A DNA stretch of 58,527 nt, taken from NCBI GenBank assembly GCA_964473155.1, contig CAYYNT010000023.1, positions 1-58,527 of the forward strand, in the 5' to 3' direction. Every line of letters begins with the position of its first letter. The first letter of the stretch is position 1. Shown in pieces: positions 43,652 through 51,630 of this stretch. This DNA comes from JAJFUG01 sp964473155. Lineage in GTDB: Bacteria; Gemmatimonadota; Glassbacteria; GWA2-58-10. The notes under the pieces are model-generated. The model made no database searches. It was not told where the DNA came from and was given only the letters and a program-made list of their open reading frames with translations. The translations under genes and the position numbers were made by a program.

Positions 43652-44614
43652 ATGGCCGGAGTGCTGAAAAGATATCTCAAGGGTGAGGCTATAATCGCCG
43701 AGGGCACCGAGGGCAAAGCGGTTTTCATCATCCGCGAGGGCCAGGTTGAAGTCATCAAGCAGAATCCCGCCGGCGCTGTGCATCTGGCCACTCTCGGCGC
43801 GGGCGAGGTGTTCGGCGAGATGAGCATGATCGATGACCGTTTCACAAAGCGCACCGCCACGGTCAGAGCGATTGAAGACTGCGAGATAATCGTTCTGGAT
43901 AAAAAAGGCTTCGAGCACTACCTTCAGCAGTCCTCCACCGGGATATTCAATCTGATCAAGCGCCTCGCCCAGCGCCTTCGGGAAACCAACGACATCATAG
44001 CGCGCGCCGGGATAGATGTGCGTAATCTGCCCAAAGCACGCAAGGTGGGGCCGGATGATGACGGCAAGCCGCGTAATCTGACTCTAGATCAGCTGAAGGA
44101 GTCCGTGGATGCGGCGGTGGATCTCAACCTTCTGCCCAAAAAATTCAAGGCCGGTCAGGTTCTGGTGCGTGAGGGGGCGGAGGCGCTGAGCGTTTTCCTT
44201 CTTAAATCCGGAACGGTTACGGTCATCAAGCGGCTGGATGAGCGGGATGTCGAGCTGGACCGTCTTTGCGCCAACGAGGTTTTCGGCGAAACCGCGATGT
44301 TCGGCGAGGGAAAGCGCTTTGCCACAGTGACCGCGGATGAGGAAGGCGAGGTGGTGGTTTTCAGCCGCAACGACATGGACAGCATGCTGCGAAAAGCGCC
44401 GCTCGAACTGTTCCTGGTGATGGAATGCCTCAGCCAGAAACTCCAGCGCAGCACACTGCGCTATCTCGACACCCTGCGTGAACTGGACAGGGTGAAAAAC
44501 GAGCTGGCCGCGCTGAAACATACGCAGGCCAATACACCAGTAAACCCGGAGACAGAGCACAAAGCCACTTCCGGCGACCCCGGAGAGTCCAGTCGGGGCG
44601 GCCCCACCTCGTGA
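43652..44614 (+). CDS. Tandem cyclic-nucleotide-binding-domain protein
   Basis: A 320-residue cytosolic protein with two CNB domains. The first (about 5-100) has FGE at 54-56 and Arg67 in TKRTATV; the second (about 155-260) has FGE at 211-213 and Arg222 in KRFATV. These Glu and Arg residues hold the phosphate and ribose of cAMP in known domains. There is no DNA-binding helix-turn-helix, kinase or other output; a coiled-coil tail (TLRELDRVKNELAALK) ends the protein. The layout recalls a PKA regulatory subunit. GGGGAG precedes the ATG by seven bases. It is the likely receptor for the cAMP made by the cyclase upstream. Confidence 0.9.
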   Translation: MAGVLKRYLKGEAIIAEGTEGKAVFIIREGQVEVIKQNPAGAVHLATLGAGEVFGEMSMIDDRFTKRTATVRAIEDCEIIVLDKKGFEHYLQQSSTGIFNLIKRLAQRLRETNDIIARAGIDVRNLPKARKVGPDDDGKPRNLTLDQLKESVDAAVDLNLLPKKFKAGQVLVREGAEALSVFLLKSGTVTVIKRLDERDVELDRLCANEVFGETAMFGEGKRFATVTADEEGEVVVFSRNDMDSMLRKAPLELFLVMECLSQKLQRSTLRYLDTLRELDRVKNELAALKHTQANTPVNPETEHKATSGDPGESSRGGPTS

Positions 44615-44675
44615 AAGACAGGTCAAATCTTCCAGCGTTCCTTTCCGGTCCATCCATCTTCCGTAAGGACTGCCG

Positions 44676-45629
44676 GTGGTCATAAAGCCCGAAAGACTGC
44701 GGCCCGGCGACACGGTCGGCCTGGTCACTCCGGCCAGCCCGGTGCTCGATTTACGCGATATTGCCCACGCGAGACGGGCTCTTGAAGAACTGGGGTTCCG
44801 TGTCAGGCACGGGAAGTATCTGCGCCGGCGTTACGGGTTCCTGGCCGGTACGGACCAGGAACGCGCCGATGATCTCAACGGCATGTTCGCCGATCCGGAT
44901 ATACGCGGCATATTCGCCACGCGCGGCGGATATGGCAGCGCGCGCGTTCTGCAGTATCTGGACTGGGACACTGTCGCGGCCAATCCTAAAGTCCTGATCG
45001 GACACAGCGACCTTACCGCCCTTCTCACCGCCGTGCATCAGCGCACCGGCCTGGTCACTTTCTGGGGTCCGCTGGCCGGTTATGACCTGGGCCGTCATCC
45101 CTCGAAGTTCAAAGCGCGCTGGCTGATGCGAATTCTCTGCGAACCGTCCCCCACCCTGCGCTTTCCGCGTGGAGTGGACAACGGCAGAGCGCGGCGCTGG
45201 CGCAACATTTCAAGCGCGGCATCTGCTTCCGCCCCTTTGACCGGAGGCAATCTGAGCCTTCTGGCCAGCCTCACCGGCACGCCATGGGAAGTCAGCACCG
45301 AGGGCCGTCTGCTTTTCATCGAAGATGTGGATGAGGAGCCTTACCGCATGGACCGTCTTCTGGGACAGCTCAAAATGTCGGACAAGTTGCAAAGAGCCGC
45401 GGGGATAGTTGTCGGGCGCTGCATAGGCTGCGAAGGGACAGGGCGGATGAAAAGGACTTTCAGCCTTCGGCAGGTGCTGGAACAGCGCCTGGCGGGGCTC
45501 GGCCTGCCAGTAATCTACGGCGCGCCGATCGGGCACGAGCCGGATAAGATCACTCTTCCCCTGGGAGTCCGGGCTTGTCTGGATACCTCGGCATCCAGCC
45601 TGACCCTGCTCGAACCGGCGGTCCTTTGA
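44676..45629 (+). CDS. LD-carboxypeptidase (peptidase family S66)
   Basis: A 317-residue enzyme. The catalytic serine is in IGHSDLTALL, the glutamate in FIEDVDEEPYRMDRLLGQL, and the histidine in PIGHEPDKITLPLG, the Ser-Glu-His set of S66. ATRGGYGSARVL is another hallmark. These peptidases trim the terminal D-Ala from murein tetrapeptides during wall recycling, or hydrolyse microcin-like compounds. It starts at GTG with AAGGA six bases before. It may be the last gene of the signalling operon, 62 bases after the CNB gene, or independent. Confidence 0.92.
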   Translation: MVIKPERLRPGDTVGLVTPASPVLDLRDIAHARRALEELGFRVRHGKYLRRRYGFLAGTDQERADDLNGMFADPDIRGIFATRGGYGSARVLQYLDWDTVAANPKVLIGHSDLTALLTAVHQRTGLVTFWGPLAGYDLGRHPSKFKARWLMRILCEPSPTLRFPRGVDNGRARRWRNISSAASASAPLTGGNLSLLASLTGTPWEVSTEGRLLFIEDVDEEPYRMDRLLGQLKMSDKLQRAAGIVVGRCIGCEGTGRMKRTFSLRQVLEQRLAGLGLPVIYGAPIGHEPDKITLPLGVRACLDTSASSLTLLEPAVL

Positions 45630-45649
45630 TTTAGCCTGAAATCAGACCA

Positions 45650-48385
45650 TCAGATGTAATTCTTGATCTTATCCTTGAAATTCTCGTAAGCGAACGGCTT
45701 GAGCAGGAAATCATTTGCACCCAGACGGGTAGCCTGCTTGAGCAGGACTCCCGAGTTTACGTCACTCGTCACTATAACCGGGGTCTTCGCCGTCACTGCA
45801 TTCTCACGCAACGCCTTCAGCGCGTCCAGCCCGTTCATGACCGGCATGCGCAGGTCGAGCAACACCAGATCCGGAGTCTGTTTTTCAGTGTAAGCCAGAG
45901 CCGCGCGTCCGTTGAGGGCCGCACTGGCCCTGAAGCCATCCGCCTTGAGCTTACGGCAAATGTCCTGGCAGAACCGCAGATCGTCATCCGCCACCAGGAT
46001 ATGCACACCCTCCTCACGCCGCTGAATTTTGTTCAACGCGCGCTTTACATGCTCCTGAACTCTTTCGTCCTTGTCCTTTTCCACTATCCGCAGAAGCTGC
46101 TTGATCTGAGGCTGGTCGTGCCCAATCTCACCTATCACCCAAACCCCGGTGGACCTTGTCTCCGGATCGGTATCCATCAGAAGGTCGCGCAGCGGCTCCT
46201 CGACCTCGCGATGCCCGAACTTCCAGATGGCTTTTATCGCATTGCCGCGCACGCGATTATCCTTGTCATACTTGAATTTCATCAGTATGCCAAGCACGTT
46301 GCGGTTGCCGGAAGATTCCAGCGACTCGATTACATTGGCCCGTACTCTCGCGTTCGGGTCGTTAAGCAGCTTCATCAGCAGGCTGTTTTCGTTCTGCTTC
46401 AGCATGTCGGCGATCAATTTGACCGCCGTCGCCCGCACATGGTCATCCGCATCCTGGATTATATCCGCAAGAGTGCGGGCGGTGAAATCCTTGTCTTCCC
46501 GGATCAGAATATCCAGCACTTTCTGAGAAGTCCGGGGATTGCCCAGTTCCATGTCCTTAAGGTAAGAGTAGCTGTTGTCCACAGCCACAACGAAGTCAAC
46601 CAGTTTCTTTTTCTGCTGGATGCCGAGCTGGGGCTTTTCCTCATCCTCCCGCAGCGCCCGCAGCACTGTTTTAACAACCGCGTTGCGGGCCAGCTTACGC
46701 AGAAATTCACTGCTGTACTGCGAAAGAGGAAGAACATGTTTCAGCGTGTCCAGGCTGCCGAAAAAGGCGAGGTCCTTAAGCACTTTTATCTTGGATGAAT
46801 CCGGCATGGTCTTCAGATGCGCGGCCAGGAGCTGAGTGCGCTTTTCCGGGTCGCTCTCGGTAGAAAAATCAATCTTCTCCTCGCCTGCTGTCGTTCCAGC
46901 GCCGGAAGTCTCATGCCTGTCGGTTTCCTGTTGGGCTGAGGCCGGCGCAGCCGCCGTTTCAGCACCTGCGACCCCGGAGGCGACAGGATCGTTCTGCGAC
47001 GTGTTGAATTCCTTGTCCATCTCATCCAGGTGCTTACGGACTTCCTTGAATATCTCGCGCGCTCTCCTCTCGAGGTGCGGCTTGCGCAGGAACGACAGTT
47101 CGATGAAAAAATAAAGCGACTGGACAAGACGTTTGATGTTGTCACTGTATGTCTGGACCACTGAATTCTGATAATCCACACTGTTCTTCTGACGGTAATC
47201 CTCGATGCCTTTCTGGATGGCATTTATCTGCTCTTCCAGCAAGTTGTTATTTCCAAGACGCATTACCAGCAGGTTCAAATCTCCCTCGGGCAGGCAGCCA
47301 GGAACCCGTGGAGCTGATTCATCCGCCTTGAGCGCCGCCAGCTTTTCACGGAACGTGGCAAAAAGCTCCATCTGGGCTTTCTGCTCAGTGCTGAGCCGCT
47401 GTACCGCAGAATCCCTGACCTCCAGCAGCGACACCAGCTTTTCCACAGTCGGACAATCCAGATCCAGCAGCCAGACCTTCCGGTTCTGACGGGCCTCCTT
47501 GGCCCCTGAATTCATGTATATGATGCGCTTGAACACCAGCGACCGGCGAAGAGAATCAAGCTCGAACTCATAGAATTTACGGAATTTCTCGAGCAGGCCT
47601 TTTATAAGGTTCTCCGAACCGCTGGCGGCGTATACCTCGTCCAGCACGCGCCTCACACCGGTCAACGGGTCGTGGTCCGCGCTGATGTCCACGAGCAGCC
47701 TGGCCAGCCGTTCGAGTTTGGTGCAGATAAGTATCTGTGTCGAAAGACTCCGCGATGGTTCGGTGTGATGAATCTCATCATCCAGACGGATGGACAGCGA
47801 GGTTTTTTTGGCCTGATCGATCGTCGTACGCTGGATGTTGAGCCGGTTGAACTCGTCAAGATAGAAGAAAAATCGCAGCAGCGTATCTTCCTCGGCCAGA
47901 AAATCCTCGAAACGCTTCTTTACCTCATCCAGCTTGCTGCCCTCGATCAGATCGTACTGGTAGGTATAGCGTAGAAAAATCATGATGAAGTAGTGATAAA
48001 ACTCCGAAATATCGCCGGCGAATATTTTTTCCAACGCATTCAATTTTGTGCTGAAATATGTATCAAGGACCGAGCTTCGCACCGCCGGATCGGAGGATTC
48101 GTTTATTTTTTCCCGGAATGCGCTGTCGAGTACTGCAAAAGCCCCGACCAGAGATTCGCCAAGAGTTGTCTCCTCCATTCTCAGGTTGATGCGCTTGCTC
48201 AGAAAAGCCTGAGAAAATCGGGAGTCCTGCTTGAGCTTGTCATATCGTCCCAGAAAAATCAGAGCCGCGTCCTCATTCAGCCTGGGCAGGCCCTGCTGAA
48301 CGTCGCTTCCGCGCAACGCCTCGATGCGGCTTTCAAGAAACTTGCGTGCTTCGACTCCGGGATTGATTTTGAGACCGAATTCCAT
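45650..48385 (-). CDS. HEAT-repeat protein with C-terminal response receiver
   Basis: A 911-residue protein. Residues 1-470 are helical and not recognisable. A low-complexity Ala/Thr-rich linker follows (about 475-510). Residues 520-790 contain HEAT repeats (e.g. DDHVRATAVKLIADML, NARVRANVIESLESSGN, DNRVRGNAIKAIWKF). The C-terminal receiver domain has the acidic pair ADDD, the phosphoacceptor Asp844 in VLLDLRMP, Thr873 and Lys896 (LLKPFA). Having the receiver at the C-terminus is unusual. No kinase is encoded nearby, so its phosphodonor is unknown. The HEAT part probably binds a partner protein. It converges with the LD-carboxypeptidase gene, only 20 bases apart. Confidence 0.87.
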   Translation of the reverse strand: MEFGLKINPGVEARKFLESRIEALRGSDVQQGLPRLNEDAALIFLGRYDKLKQDSRFSQAFLSKRINLRMEETTLGESLVGAFAVLDSAFREKINESSDPAVRSSVLDTYFSTKLNALEKIFAGDISEFYHYFIMIFLRYTYQYDLIEGSKLDEVKKRFEDFLAEEDTLLRFFFYLDEFNRLNIQRTTIDQAKKTSLSIRLDDEIHHTEPSRSLSTQILICTKLERLARLLVDISADHDPLTGVRRVLDEVYAASGSENLIKGLLEKFRKFYEFELDSLRRSLVFKRIIYMNSGAKEARQNRKVWLLDLDCPTVEKLVSLLEVRDSAVQRLSTEQKAQMELFATFREKLAALKADESAPRVPGCLPEGDLNLLVMRLGNNNLLEEQINAIQKGIEDYRQKNSVDYQNSVVQTYSDNIKRLVQSLYFFIELSFLRKPHLERRAREIFKEVRKHLDEMDKEFNTSQNDPVASGVAGAETAAAPASAQQETDRHETSGAGTTAGEEKIDFSTESDPEKRTQLLAAHLKTMPDSSKIKVLKDLAFFGSLDTLKHVLPLSQYSSEFLRKLARNAVVKTVLRALREDEEKPQLGIQQKKKLVDFVVAVDNSYSYLKDMELGNPRTSQKVLDILIREDKDFTARTLADIIQDADDHVRATAVKLIADMLKQNENSLLMKLLNDPNARVRANVIESLESSGNRNVLGILMKFKYDKDNRVRGNAIKAIWKFGHREVEEPLRDLLMDTDPETRSTGVWVIGEIGHDQPQIKQLLRIVEKDKDERVQEHVKRALNKIQRREEGVHILVADDDLRFCQDICRKLKADGFRASAALNGRAALAYTEKQTPDLVLLDLRMPVMNGLDALKALRENAVTAKTPVIVTSDVNSGVLLKQATRLGANDFLLKPFAYENFKDKIKNYI

Positions 48386-48436
48386 CTCGTGACTACCCTT
48401 ATGCAGGCAGGTTCTTTGTAAAAGGAGTTAAACTGA

Positions 48437-48465
48437 ATTATAACTCTTTTATAATGGTTACTCAA
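48437..48465 (-). promoter_or_regulatory. Promoter of the HEAT-receiver gene
   Basis: On the minus strand TTGAGT (48465-48460), 17 bases, TATAAT (48442-48437): near-consensus. Transcription would start near 48430, 45 bases before the ATG. Confidence 0.7.
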
Positions 48466-48870
48466 TCTCTTGAAACAATCATATGTACCCGTACAACAGA
48501 AAAAAATGAATTACATTTTCACAACTGATGTTTTTCTAAAGAGTTAACCAAAAGCATGCATTTTCCGGTTTCAGGCTCCATTGGGACAATGGATACGATG
48601 ACCAGTCATAATCCTCTCCGGTCAGGGCAATTTGTCCGGGAAACGCGTATTTCAATCGAAAAACATTGACATTCGGGAACGGCCGCAATAAAATGATTTC
48701 AATAATTCCATTCCGGTTCATACTGTATTCATGTGAGTTCAATATGCTCTGCATCCAGACAAAGAATACTGTCGGCAGCTGGCGCAACTGGCGTGGCCAG
48801 GCGTGGCATATTCACGCCCTGATAAAATTGCGCCCCTGATGCAGTTTTGATGCATATCGGAAATACCGTT
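48466..48870. other. AT-rich intergenic region without a recognisable gene
   Basis: About 400 bases lie between the divergent HEAT-receiver and trp genes. Base composition is lower in GC than the neighbours. An 83-codon minus-strand frame (48536-48787) has no clear binding site or family. Toward the end there are short GGCGTGGC-type repeats. I see no RNA gene or transposon. Confidence 0.4.
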
Positions 48871-48909
48871 CAAGGCCGCGGGCGCTCGAAAAAAGCATCC
48901 GCGGCCTTG
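48871..48909. repeat. GC-rich 11-base inverted repeat upstream of trpE
   Basis: CAAGGCCGCGG (48871-48881) and CCGCGGCCTTG (48899-48909) are perfectly complementary around a 17-base loop with an A run. It lies upstream of the likely trp promoter, so it is probably not an attenuator. Neither strand has a following T tract. Confidence 0.6.
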
Positions 48910-48930
48910 CTCGTTTATCCGGGGACAAAT

Positions 48931-48938
48931 TATATACT
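48931..48938 (+). promoter_or_regulatory. Probable -10 element of the trp-his operon
   Basis: TATATACT offers TATACT at 48933-48938, which would start transcription near 48944. That leaves a leader of about 16 bases before the ATG at 48960, too short for an attenuator with a Trp-rich leader peptide. No convincing -35 is at the right spacing. Confidence 0.4.
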
Positions 48939-48959
48939 CCGTCAATGGAGACAAAACAA

Positions 48960-50447
48960 ATGGAAAACATTCTGCCCTCCAGGGAAGATTTTATCGAACG
49001 CGCCAGGCCGGGACGGGTTGTCTCGGTGGCTGCCGAGCTCTATACCGACACCGAAACGCCGATCAGCGTGTTCAAAAAAGTATGCGAACCCAGAGAGTTT
49101 GCCTTTCTCCTTGAAAGCGTGGAAATGGAGGAAAAAATCGGGCGCTATTCCTTCCTGGGACTTTCGCCCAGGACCACTTTCAGCGTCCGTGACAAGCAGG
49201 TGGAAATAGTTATAGATGGCAAACCGGAGCGGCTGGACGGCGACCCGATCCGTCTGCTCAACGAATGGATCAGCCGTTACCAGCCCGAGCCTGTTCCCGG
49301 GCTGCCGCGTTTTCAGTGTGGCCTGGTCGGATATTTCGGCTATGACACGATCCGCTGGTTCGAGGACATTCCGAACACGAAATCCAACCCGCTGGACCTT
49401 CCCGACTGCTTCCTGATGGTGGCCGACCGCCTTATCGTGTTCGACCACGTGAAACACACGGTGACCGTGTTGGTCAGCATGTTTGTCGAGGAGGACAGCC
49501 GCCCGGAGGAGCTTTACGAGACCGCCCTGGAGCGGATAAGCTGGATAATGCGCCGTATGGGCGAGATCGTGCTTGTACCGCAACGGCTTAAACAGACCTG
49601 CGGCGCTGCGGACATTCAACCTGTTTCGAACACGGCTCCGGATGAATTCGAGGACATGGTGCTGCGGGCCAAGGAATACATCCATAAAGGCGATATTTTT
49701 CAAGTTGTGTTGAGCCAGCGTTTCTCCACCGGCATTAAGGGCGACCCTTTCGACGTTTACCGGGCGCTCCGGCGGGTCAATCCCTCGCCCTACATGTTTT
49801 ACCTGAAACTTGGCGATCTAAAGGTCGCCGGTTCCTCTCCCGAGGTGCTGGTGCGGGTGGAGAACGGTACGGTAGTCACGCGGCCCCTGGCCGGGACCCG
49901 TCCCCGCGGGGCCACTCCCGAGGCTGACCGGGCGCTCGAAACAGAGCTTCTGGCCGATCCCAAGGAGCGCGCCGAGCACGTGATGCTGGTCGACCTGGGG
50001 CGCAACGACCTGGGCCGCATCTGCAAATACGGGACGGTGCATGTGACCGAGCAGATGGCCATCGAGCGTTACTCACACGTGATGCATATCGTGAGCAACG
50101 TCGAGGGCGAACTGCAGGAGGGTATCCCCGCGCTGGACGTTCTGGGGGCCTGTTTCCCGGCTGGCACGGTCAGCGGAGCGCCAAAGGTGCGGGCCATGCA
50201 GATAATCGACGAGCTTGAAAAAGAGACCCGCAGCATCTACGCCGGAGCGGTGGGCTATATCGATTTCTCGGGCAACCTCGATTTCTGTATCGCCATCCGG
50301 ACCATAGTGATAAAGGGACAGACCGCGTACCTTCAGGCCGGCGCCGGAATAGTGGCCGACTCCGACCCGAAGAGCGAATACAGGGAGACAATCAACAAGT
50401 CGCGGGCCTTGCTCAGGGCCATCGAGCAGACACAGGAGCCGCTATGA
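48960..50447 (+). CDS. trpE: Anthranilate synthase component I
   Basis: A 495-residue enzyme that makes anthranilate from chorismate with ammonia from TrpG. The feedback-inhibition motif LLES (in FLLESVEMEEKIGRYSFLG) is present near the N-terminus. The catalytic core shows RPLAGTRPRGATPE and AGTVSGAPKVRAMQI, and the C-terminus has LQAGAGIVADSDPKSEY. The ATG at 48960 has GGAG nine bases upstream; the ATG at 48945 has none. It overlaps trpG by four bases (ATGA). Confidence 0.96.
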   Translation: MENILPSREDFIERARPGRVVSVAAELYTDTETPISVFKKVCEPREFAFLLESVEMEEKIGRYSFLGLSPRTTFSVRDKQVEIVIDGKPERLDGDPIRLLNEWISRYQPEPVPGLPRFQCGLVGYFGYDTIRWFEDIPNTKSNPLDLPDCFLMVADRLIVFDHVKHTVTVLVSMFVEEDSRPEELYETALERISWIMRRMGEIVLVPQRLKQTCGAADIQPVSNTAPDEFEDMVLRAKEYIHKGDIFQVVLSQRFSTGIKGDPFDVYRALRRVNPSPYMFYLKLGDLKVAGSSPEVLVRVENGTVVTRPLAGTRPRGATPEADRALETELLADPKERAEHVMLVDLGRNDLGRICKYGTVHVTEQMAIERYSHVMHIVSNVEGELQEGIPALDVLGACFPAGTVSGAPKVRAMQIIDELEKETRSIYAGAVGYIDFSGNLDFCIAIRTIVIKGQTAYLQAGAGIVADSDPKSEYRETINKSRALLRAIEQTQEPL

Positions 50448-51013
50448 TACTCGTCATTGACAACTATGATTCGTTTACCTATAATCTCGTCCAGTATCTG
50501 GGCGAACTTGGCGCTGAACTCACCGTCCACCGCAACGACAGGATCTCGGTCGATCAGGTCGAGGCGCTGGCGCCGGGGGGTATTGTCATTTCTCCCGGAC
50601 CCGGCACACCGGATGACGCCGGAATCTCGCTCGAACTTCTGCGCCGTCTGGGGCCGCGTATTCCCGTGCTGGGGGTCTGCCTCGGGCACCAGGCGATCGG
50701 CCAGGCGTTCGGCGGGCGGGTGATCGGCGCACCCACCCTGATGCACGGCAAGACCAGCATGGTCAGCCATGACGGGTCCCAGCTCTACGAGGGCCTGTCT
50801 AATCCGTTCGAGGCCACGCGCTATCATTCGCTGGTGGTGGAAAAAGAAAGCCTTCCCGCCTGCCTGACGATTACCGCCTGGACAGCCGACGGGATTATCA
50901 TGGGGCTGAAACACAAGCAGTATCCGGTCGAGGGTATCCAGTTCCACCCCGAGTCGATTCTGACTTTCGAGGGCAAGAAAATGCTGGCCAATTTCCTGAA
51001 AAGGTTGAAATGA
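50444..51013 (+). CDS. trpG: Anthranilate synthase component II (glutamine amidotransferase)
   Basis: A 189-residue class I amidotransferase. The nucleophile cysteine is in GVCLGHQAIG; the His-Glu pair is in EGIQFHPESIL. NYDSFTYNLVQYL is the standard N-terminus. AGGAG lies six bases before the ATG. It may also serve as PabA for folate synthesis, since no separate pabA is seen. It overlaps the next gene by four bases. Confidence 0.95.
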   Translation: MILVIDNYDSFTYNLVQYLGELGAELTVHRNDRISVDQVEALAPGGIVISPGPGTPDDAGISLELLRRLGPRIPVLGVCLGHQAIGQAFGGRVIGAPTLMHGKTSMVSHDGSQLYEGLSNPFEATRYHSLVVEKESLPACLTITAWTADGIIMGLKHKQYPVEGIQFHPESILTFEGKKMLANFLKRLK

Positions 51014-51600
51014 TAAAAGATTTCAAAGAAATTAAAAACAGCGCAGGCCCCGCTGGAGCGCCCTGGGTTTGCGTGTTCGGGACCTCGGACGCGGGCGACA
51101 CGCCAAGCGTGGCCGCCGCCAGGCGGCTGGGCGAAGCCCTCGCCCGCGCCGGTTTCGTGGTGGTCACCGGCGGGTACGGCGCGGCCATGGAAGCCGCCAA
51201 CCGGGGCGCCCGTGAGGCTGGCGGTTTCAGCGTGGGAGTCACCTGCGGGATGTTCAGCCGGGAACCGAACCCTTATCTGGACAAGATCATCCCGACCACT
51301 GACCTTATCGAGCGGCTGACTACGCTGCTCGGTCTGGGAGACGCCTACGTGGCGGGCAAGGGCGGAACCGGCACTCTGGCCGAGATAGCCCTGGCCTGGG
51401 AGTTTATCAACAAAAAACTTATCTCGCCGCGGCCTCTGGTGCTGTGCGGGGGATTCTGGGACTGTCTGCCGGAACTGATGAAAAACGCCGGAGCGCACCC
51501 GGATGTCAGCCTTGGGCGGGCCGGGGATTCGATCCTCACCGCCGGAGATGAGAATGAAACAGTCTGTCTGCTGCAAAACCATTTCGATGGCCGCTTTTAA
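51010..51600 (+). CDS. SLOG/LOG-like nucleotide-binding protein inside the trp operon
   Basis: A 196-residue Rossmann-type protein. It has VFGTSDAG at the N-terminus, GGYGAAMEAANRGAREAGG in the middle, and GGTGTLAE as the PGGxGTxxE-type motif of LOG/SLOG proteins. Some LOG proteins are cytokinin-nucleotide phosphoribohydrolases; many SLOG proteins bind nucleotides of unknown kind. Its start overlaps trpG by four bases and trpD follows 30 bases later, so it is part of the biosynthetic operon. Its job there is not known; a link to PRPP-derived intermediates is my inference only. Confidence 0.82.
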   Translation: MIKDFKEIKNSAGPAGAPWVCVFGTSDAGDTPSVAAARRLGEALARAGFVVVTGGYGAAMEAANRGAREAGGFSVGVTCGMFSREPNPYLDKIIPTTDLIERLTTLLGLGDAYVAGKGGTGTLAEIALAWEFINKKLISPRPLVLCGGFWDCLPELMKNAGAHPDVSLGRAGDSILTAGDENETVCLLQNHFDGRF

Positions 51601-51630
51601 ACCGGTATTTAACAGCGGAGAGCCGCAGTT

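Noticed and set aside
42380..43918. 512-codon minus-strand frame
   Set aside because: Antisense to STAS, VWA and CNB genes; no domain visible.
48536..48787. 83-codon minus-strand frame in the trp upstream gap
   Set aside because: No ribosome binding site and no family; the region is AT-rich intergenic DNA. It could be a small gene but I cannot support it.
48847..48960. Possible Trp-rich leader peptide and attenuator before trpE
   Set aside because: The probable promoter lies at 48931-48938, downstream of the hairpin, leaving too short a leader; the Trp codons seen in one frame are not tandem and run into trpE out of frame.
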